DNA from: Oceanobacillus neutriphilus
Lineage (GTDB): Bacteria > Bacillota > Bacilli > Bacillales > Amphibacillaceae
Assembly (NCBI RefSeq): GCF_014645515.1
Contig: NZ_BMLW01000011.1
Coordinates: 154,034-218,033, forward strand
Length of the DNA stretch: 64,000 bases
Reading direction: 5' to 3'
Translations under genes and position numbers: made by a program
Notes under the pieces: model-generated
Database searches by the model: none
Seen by the model: the letters and a program-made list of their open reading frames with translations, nothing else
What the model was told of the DNA's origin: nothing
Shown: positions 60,583 to 64,000 of the stretch, piece after piece
How the letters are laid out: the number at the start of each line of letters is the position of its first letter
Numbering within the stretch: the stretch's first letter is position 1

Positions 60583-60819
60583 ATGAAAGTATGGCAAAGA
60601 GAAGAAAATGGCGTTAAGTATGAAGTGGTCGAAGTTCCATTTGATGGGGATTTGCATGAATTTACTGTTGTTGAATATGATAGCGAGAATACGGGAGATG
60701 TTTTAGCAACAATATCTCCTGTTGATCTTGAAGATCAAGAAAGAATCATTAAGGATTTAGATAATGGTAATGGTGTTGACGGCTGGGAAGACGGCATGGG
60801 CAACACAATCAGCATATAA
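60583..60819 (+). CDS. Small acidic phage protein
   Basis: The 78-residue protein is acidic (VEVPFDGDLHEFTVVEYDSENTGDVLATI) and of unknown function. Its strong promoter with an operator in the spacer, a GGAGATG ribosome site and a hairpin terminator mark it as a discrete, regulated unit. It is convergent with the solitary-repeat RNA, whose terminator it shares. Confidence 0.7.
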   Translation: MKVWQREENGVKYEVVEVPFDGDLHEFTVVEYDSENTGDVLATISPVDLEDQERIIKDLDNGNGVDGWEDGMGNTISI

Positions 60820-60820
60820 A

Positions 60821-60848
60821 AAAAGACACCCATTATTGAGTGCCTTTT
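60821..60848. terminator. Bidirectional terminator shared by the 78-residue gene and the repeat RNA
   Basis: 12-bp arms AAAAGACACCCA and TGAGTGCCTTTT (two G-U pairs) around a 4-nt loop, with A/T runs on both sides. Confidence 0.8.
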
Positions 60849-60857
60849 CACAAAAAT

Positions 60858-60890
60858 ATTTCAATCCACGCTCCCCTAGCCGGGAGCGAC
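60858..60890 (-). CRISPR. Solitary type I-C CRISPR repeat
   Basis: A single 33-nt unit with the I-C features: GTCGC start, hairpin with loop GGCTAG, and TGGATTGAAAT end, as in the Bacillus halodurans I-C repeat. It is not part of an array: no second copy is seen in the window. Confidence 0.88.
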
Positions 60891-60899
60891 TACACCTAG

Positions 60900-60929
60900 A
60901 TTATAGCATAATGAACATTTAATATACAA
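60900..60929 (-). promoter_or_regulatory. Promoter of the solitary-repeat RNA
   Basis: On the minus strand TTGTAT (60929-60924), 18-nt spacer, and extended -10 TGCTATAAT (TATAAT at 60905-60900). The same -10 context TATGCTATAAT is found at the second minus-strand RNA promoter near 61435. Confidence 0.7.
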
Positions 60930-60940
60930 GAGGTGATATC

Positions 60941-61084
60941 ATGAGCCTAAAATCAAGCATATATAAGTTTCTCCGTATCTGGAATGACGTTGATAGTGTA
61001 AGAAAAGGTAAGGTCGGGAAACGTATTGGCAGGCGTGTGACAGGTCGTGCTGCAGGAAAGACGATAAGGAAATTGTTTAAATAA
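60941..61084 (+). CDS. Small basic phage protein
   Basis: The 47-residue protein is strongly basic, beginning MSLKSSIYKFLRIWNDVDSV and ending RAAGKTIRKLFK. Similar short basic proteins occur in Bacillus prophages, without a known role. AAGAGGTGATATC lies before the ATG. Its leader overlaps, on the opposite strand, the promoter of the repeat RNA. Confidence 0.65.
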   Translation: MSLKSSIYKFLRIWNDVDSVRKGKVGKRIGRRVTGRAAGKTIRKLFK

Positions 61085-61095
61085 GGAGAATTAAA

Positions 61096-61251
61096 ATGAA
61101 TAAATACTATGTAATGTATAATTCAACAGATGTAATTTGGTGTTGGGAAGAAGAAGCTTTTGAAAAAATAACTATGGGTTGGAAGTTATATGCTGTTGCA
61201 AACGACGAAGAAACCGCGGATGCCTTTTGCGAAGAAGCTTGTTACATTTAA
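61096..61251 (+). CDS. Small acidic phage protein (51 residues)
   Basis: It begins MNKYYVMYNSTDVIWCWEEE and ends EEACYI, with GGAG before the ATG. It follows the basic protein after 11 nt and is probably co-transcribed. Four aromatic residues and three cysteines stand out. The function is unknown. Confidence 0.62.
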   Translation: MNKYYVMYNSTDVIWCWEEEAFEKITMGWKLYAVANDEETADAFCEEACYI

Positions 61252-61255
61252 TATG

Positions 61256-61440
61256 TATAGCCCCTCACAAGAGTGAAGGGCTTATTATGTACACCGGAAA
61301 TTCTTAATAATCTGTTTCAGAGTGATCATTTCCTCCACAAATTATAAAGTCCCTCAGCGCTCCGGTGGACGCATTTCGCTTTGCGATAAGACATTCGCGA
61401 CTGCCTTAAAAAGCTAGGGGGATATGTAATTTAAATTATA
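61256..61440 (-). ncRNA. Candidate structured minus-strand RNA
   Basis: A minus-strand promoter (TTGTAC at 61463-61458, 17-nt spacer, TATAAT at 61440-61435 with TGC extension) faces a GC-rich tract at 61345-61415 that contains hairpins such as TCGCAAAGCGA. A possible 14-codon frame (MITLKQIIKNF) after GGAGG occurs at about 61332-61288. A hairpin AGCCCTTCAC/GTGAGGGGCT lies at 61282-61259. It could be a regulatory RNA, a type I toxin or a small leader; I cannot tell which. Confidence 0.4.
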
Positions 61441-61462
61441 GCATATACTGGAACTATGTACA

Positions 61463-61486
61463 ACCCTCGAATGAGGGCTTATTTTT
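61463..61486 (+). terminator. Hairpin with T-rich tail
   Basis: ACCCTC GAAT GAGGGC followed by TTATTTTT on the plus strand; it lies just behind the amidase stop and overlaps the -35 of the second minus-strand RNA. Confidence 0.6.
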
Positions 61487-61490
61487 ATAC

Positions 61491-62399
61491 TTAAAACGTG
61501 CCAGCATTTAATTTACGCTGTAATTCCTTAACAACCATAGACGGGCGACTTAACACGCCATCTTGTGGCGTGCCTAACGCCTTTTGTAACAATCTTATAG
61601 TACCAGGTCCAAGTTTCCCATCTGCCGTAGCGCCAACTTTCTTTTGCAATGCTACAATCACATTACTTCCACCACTACCAAATTGCACTGTACTGCCGTA
61701 CAAGGATTGAGTGACAGAATTTCTAGGTTGTTTGCTAATAAATCCATCCTGTGGCGTACCTAGCGCCTTTTGTAATGCAAGAGTAGTTGAATTGCCCCAC
61801 TTACCATCTACAGACAGATTGGCTTTAGAATTAATAATCTGTTTGGATCCTGTTTGAGTTTTCTTTGGTTTGGAAACCTTTTTACCACCAAGTTTGTCAT
61901 TAACGCGCTTTTTAAATTTAATAAATTCACTTGGATTAGATACCCAAGGCGCCGGGCAGTTTTTATGCGTTACGTCGTAATGTCTGACAATATCCTTAAT
62001 TGGATCCCAACCATACATTTTACAAAGTTCCACAAAAACATCCTCTGTGCGAGCAATCGTATTTGGATGGAAAGATCCATCTGGCTCCTGGCACATCTCT
62101 ACGCTGATTGATTTATAATTAGCATTGGGTTTAAGTGCCGGAACACCTCTATATGTTCCATCATTGGCTGCATATGCCACCTCGTCCAAAGGAATAATGC
62201 AAATAGCCTCACTTTTATCTACGAAAATATGAGCAGAAGCATACCTATCACTTAAATTATTAAAATAATTCCAGTGATTCGCAGCTGTTGCTCCCGGATT
62301 AGCTGTATAATGGATAATTCCCTTTGCGTGATTAGTCAATTTTAATCCTGGCCGGGAATATTGATTCTTTTTGATATAATCGTTTCTCCATGTTGCCAT
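61491..62399 (-). CDS. Phage endolysin: N-acetylmuramoyl-L-alanine amidase with peptidoglycan-binding repeats
   Basis: The 302-residue protein has an Amidase_2 domain (about 1-165) with Zn ligands in GIIHYTANP (His 30) and VRHYDVTHKNCPAPW, and a conserved ISVEM catalytic strand. The C-terminal third has two peptidoglycan-binding type repeats: WGNSTTLALQKALGTPQDGFIS and LGPGTIRLLQKALGTPQDGVLS, each about 40-60 residues. This is an XlyA/CwlA-like lysin with AGGAGG before the ATG. It follows the holin gene and is released by it. Confidence 0.92.
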   Translation of the reverse strand: MATWRNDYIKKNQYSRPGLKLTNHAKGIIHYTANPGATAANHWNYFNNLSDRYASAHIFVDKSEAICIIPLDEVAYAANDGTYRGVPALKPNANYKSISVEMCQEPDGSFHPNTIARTEDVFVELCKMYGWDPIKDIVRHYDVTHKNCPAPWVSNPSEFIKFKKRVNDKLGGKKVSKPKKTQTGSKQIINSKANLSVDGKWGNSTTLALQKALGTPQDGFISKQPRNSVTQSLYGSTVQFGSGGSNVIVALQKKVGATADGKLGPGTIRLLQKALGTPQDGVLSRPSMVVKELQRKLNAGTF

Positions 62400-62438
62400 A
62401 TATAAAACCTCCTTATAAATTAAAAAGAGCAGCCGCAG

Positions 62439-62864
62439 CTACTCTTTATCCTTGCTTGTAAATTCTTCTTTGATTTCCTTGCCAATAGACTTGTCAGAGT
62501 TATCAATGCTATGCAGCTTCTCTGCTAATGCTTTTGGTACTATTACGTCCATATCAGCAAGGTTTTCAATGATGCTAATGCCTTCATTTGCGATATAAAA
62601 AAGAACCGTAGCATAAGCTACCGCTCCACCTAAACCGAGTATCTGATCTACTACATTAGCCAATACGATTACAACTAATACAAGCACCTTACGTGCATAT
62701 CCAAACAGGCTCTTTCTACTCCATAAGTTACCATTCTTCCAGGCTTTGAAAAGACCTGTGATAATATCCAATGCCATTAATAATAATAAAAAGTGGAGAA
62801 ACTTTACTCCTCCAAATAAATACATATGCGTTGCCTCTAAATATTGCAAATTAAAACCACCCAT
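62439..62864 (-). CDS. Phage holin
   Basis: The 141-residue protein of the phage holin 4 family has three to four hydrophobic spans (FLHFLLLLMALDIITGLFKAW, VLVLVVIVLANVVDQIL, AVAYATVLFYIANEG) and a charged tail. ALDIITGLFKAWKNG is the family motif. It forms the pore that lets the amidase downstream reach the wall. AAGGAGATG precedes the ATG. Confidence 0.9.
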   Translation of the reverse strand: MGGFNLQYLEATHMYLFGGVKFLHFLLLLMALDIITGLFKAWKNGNLWSRKSLFGYARKVLVLVVIVLANVVDQILGLGGAVAYATVLFYIANEGISIIENLADMDVIVPKALAEKLHSIDNSDKSIGKEIKEEFTSKDKE

Positions 62865-62925
62865 CTAATCATCTCCTTGTCCATATTTAATTGTCCCCCT
62901 TCTATTTCTCTTTTTATTGCATGAA

Positions 62926-62953
62926 AAAAGACACCTCATTATGAGATGTCTTA
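62926..62953 (-). terminator. Terminator of the 62967 gene
   Basis: AAGACATCTCAT faces ATGAGGTGTCTT on the minus strand, followed by a T6 tract. Confidence 0.8.
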
Positions 62954-62966
62954 AAAATATTGTCTT

Positions 62967-63188
62967 TTATGAAAGAATAAATTCTATAGATGACAATTCA
63001 TCCCAGGTTCTTTTGGTTATCGCCTCATCATCATGCACTATTTCAATTGGCGTTTTAGTTCCTTTTACAGAAGTGATGTATCCTAAAAAGTCACCTCCGC
63101 CAGTTGGGTTTTCCCCGTAATCCACCACATGTTCTAATCCATCTTTAAATTTAAATGCAACTTTAATTTTAAACTCCTCCTTTTTCAT
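62967..63188 (-). CDS. Small phage protein with uncertain start
   Basis: The 73-residue form starts at ATG 63188 (MKKEEFK), but this ATG has no ribosome site. A perfect AAGGAGGAG lies inside its first codons, 6 nt before an ATT codon at 63167, so a shorter 66-residue protein (IKVAFKFKDGLEHVV) from an unusual ATT start is possible. The sequence GENPTGGGDFLGYITSVKG has no recognised family. It is transcribed toward the lysis genes. Confidence 0.55.
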   Translation of the reverse strand: MKKEEFKIKVAFKFKDGLEHVVDYGENPTGGGDFLGYITSVKGTKTPIEIVHDDEAITKRTWDELSSIEFILS

Positions 63189-63313
63189 CTTAATTTTAAT
63201 ACTATTCGACAATGAAACAGGAAAATCCTTCTAAATGATTCTTTTATTTTACATTTTATAAAGGAAATTATCCTTCTCTGTCGAATTAGTTATATAAAAG
63301 GAGGTGATTACAT

Positions 63314-63910
63314 ATGTCTGCAGAATTTATCAGAGAAGTTATTGTTCCGATTGTGTCGATACTCACGTTTATATTTTCCGTTAGTGTTTTATTCGTCCAA
63401 TCTTATACTCAAAGAAGAAGGTTATTAATTTCTAATGTACTAAGATTAGCAAAATTTTCCGAATTAAAATTTGCACATGATGGACCAACAGTAAATCAAA
63501 AAGGTATTATTGTTTCATTCAATATTATCAATCCATCACCTCACGATATAGGTGTTAATAATTTCAAATACATAAATGGAGGAAGACAAGTTTTTATTGA
63601 AGTAAACCAAAGCTTCAATACAGTATATTTAGATAATATTGTTGAAACTTTTCCCACTTTAAATGATGATATTATTTTAAAAGCAAATTCTCAAGAACGT
63701 GTTAATTTTTTAATTTTGGAAAGTGAATATCAAAATATTACAACTGACTGGCTAGAAGTTCAATTCGATGCCATTTTTAGTGATTTTTCTTTTGTTTTTA
63801 AGCGCCCAGTTAAACTTATTAAATCTAGAAGGATTCCATTAAAAAGATACCGTTTCAAGGATTATATTGATGAAGATTTAAAAAAACAAGTTCTAAAACT
63901 AAATCGTTAG
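63314..63910 (+). CDS. Membrane protein of unknown function
   Basis: The 198-residue protein has one N-terminal membrane helix (IVPIVSILTFIFSVSVLFV, about 10-28) and a soluble beta-rich C-terminal part (VNQKGIIVSFNIINPSPHDIGVNNF). I do not recognise the family. GGAGGTGAT precedes the ATG, and it has its own terminator. Being a plus-strand single gene beside the minus-strand lysis module, it could be a lysogenic-conversion (moron) gene, but that is only inference. Confidence 0.6.
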   Translation: MSAEFIREVIVPIVSILTFIFSVSVLFVQSYTQRRRLLISNVLRLAKFSELKFAHDGPTVNQKGIIVSFNIINPSPHDIGVNNFKYINGGRQVFIEVNQSFNTVYLDNIVETFPTLNDDIILKANSQERVNFLILESEYQNITTDWLEVQFDAIFSDFSFVFKRPVKLIKSRRIPLKRYRFKDYIDEDLKKQVLKLNR

Positions 63911-63918
63911 GAAACCTT

Positions 63919-63947
63919 ACCCTAAGAGTATTAGTCTTAGGGTTTTC
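63919..63947 (+). terminator. Terminator after the 63314 gene
   Basis: ACCCTAAGA and TCTTAGGGT arms with TTTTC. The remaining 50 bases to the window end show no gene start that I can support. Confidence 0.75.
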
Positions 63948-64000
63948 ACCAACACGCACCCCTTCATCATCGATATATTTATCCTGCAAACAATCTTTAC

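Larger units (their letters stand above)
60820..60893 (-). ncRNA. Candidate RNA anti-CRISPR: solitary type I-C CRISPR repeat RNA
   Basis: The minus strand carries an RNA unit of about 75 nt. A promoter (60900-60929) places the start at about 60891-60893, 1-3 nt before a single 33-nt repeat (60890-60858). The repeat begins GTCGCTCCC, has the 7-bp stem CGCTCCC/GGGAGCG, and ends with the type I-C tag GTGGATTGAAAT. Nine nt later (ATTTTTGTG) comes an intrinsic terminator (60848-60821). There is no second repeat or spacer and no cas gene. RNA anti-CRISPRs from phages have this solitary-repeat plan and titrate Cas proteins that bind crRNA. Function here is inferred. Confidence 0.8.

Noticed and set aside
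60858..60890. A conventional CRISPR array
   Set aside because: Only one repeat is present, no spacer or second unit, and no cas genes in the window; the solitary-repeat interpretation fits better.
61340..61420. A second CRISPR-repeat mimic in the neighbouring minus-strand RNA
   Set aside because: The GC-rich tract has hairpins but lacks the ATTGAAA-type tag and no symmetric repeat stem could be matched to a known CRISPR type.
63948..64000. Start of a minus-strand phage tail gene at the window edge
   Set aside because: One frame stays open (KDCLQDKYIDDEG) but it runs through the terminator into the 63314 gene and has no recognisable family; too short to support.

Overview
The window is low-GC Firmicute DNA and reads like a moderately halophilic or alkaliphilic Bacillaceae chromosome (Oceanobacillus/Virgibacillus-like). 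The gene content and order yusE-yusF-gcvH-yusI followed by fadE-fadA-fadN matches Bacillus subtilis. Strong GGAGG ribosome sites, TTG/GTG starts, a NaChBac-type sodium channel and GC-rich dispersed intergenic repeats support the assignment. The genus is an inference; no rRNA or tRNA gene is visible.

Layout. 0-0.8 kb: dispersed repeats. 0.8-9.8 kb: yus genes, a glycine cleavage H protein, a voltage-gated cation channel and a FadR-type fatty-acid beta-oxidation operon. 10.2-12.2 kb: Zur-controlled zinc uptake operon (znuC-znuB-zur). 12.4-18.9 kb: SH3 protein, aeRF1-like protein, a CorC/HlyC transporter behind an unusual leader, a CwlO-like NlpC/P60 hydrolase and an aromatic-acid exporter. 19-31.3 kb: repeats, Rpn-family nuclease, DedA, luciferase-like oxidoreductase, hemolysin III, TetR-YqeB pair, a GntR-ABC transporter operon, M42 aminopeptidase and CopC/CopD copper proteins. 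31.4-39.7 kb: a second coiled-coil wall protein (3D domain), then a minus-strand cluster rmlA-rmlB-GT2-wecD-EmrE-like flippase-wecE-GT-C. This cluster should make dTDP-Fuc4NAc and attach it, through a polyprenyl carrier, to an extracellular glycan. 40.1-43.4 kb: a frame-broken gene, an MFS transporter with divergent LysR regulator, and DinB. 43.5-49.7 kb: nitrite reduction and siroheme operon behind two perfect Fnr-type boxes. 50-55.8 kb: accessory region with a serine hydrolase, three broken genes (a PepSY-like gene, an aminoglycoside-phosphotransferase-like gene, a Doc toxin), an Ltp-repeat membrane protein and GrpB.

56-64 kb looks like part of a prophage or integrated phage-like element: replication-relaxation protein, FtsK-like ATPase, XRE repressor, lipoprotein, LexA-flanked WYL/YolD pair, excisionase-type HTH, small phage proteins, then a holin and amidase on the minus strand. 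Inside it, at about 60.82-60.89 kb on the minus strand, is the most striking element of the window: a single type I-C CRISPR repeat with its own extended -10 promoter directly upstream and an intrinsic terminator 9 nt downstream, with no spacer and no cas genes. This is the architecture of an RNA anti-CRISPR (Racr). Nearby are two promoters carrying the same operator at the same place in the spacer, and a second candidate minus-strand small RNA.

Two regulatory observations also stand out. A shared WalR-like box lies 153 and 154 nt upstream of the two coiled-coil wall proteins. A perfect 26-bp palindrome overlaps an 8-codon leader ORF in front of the CorC-like gene.
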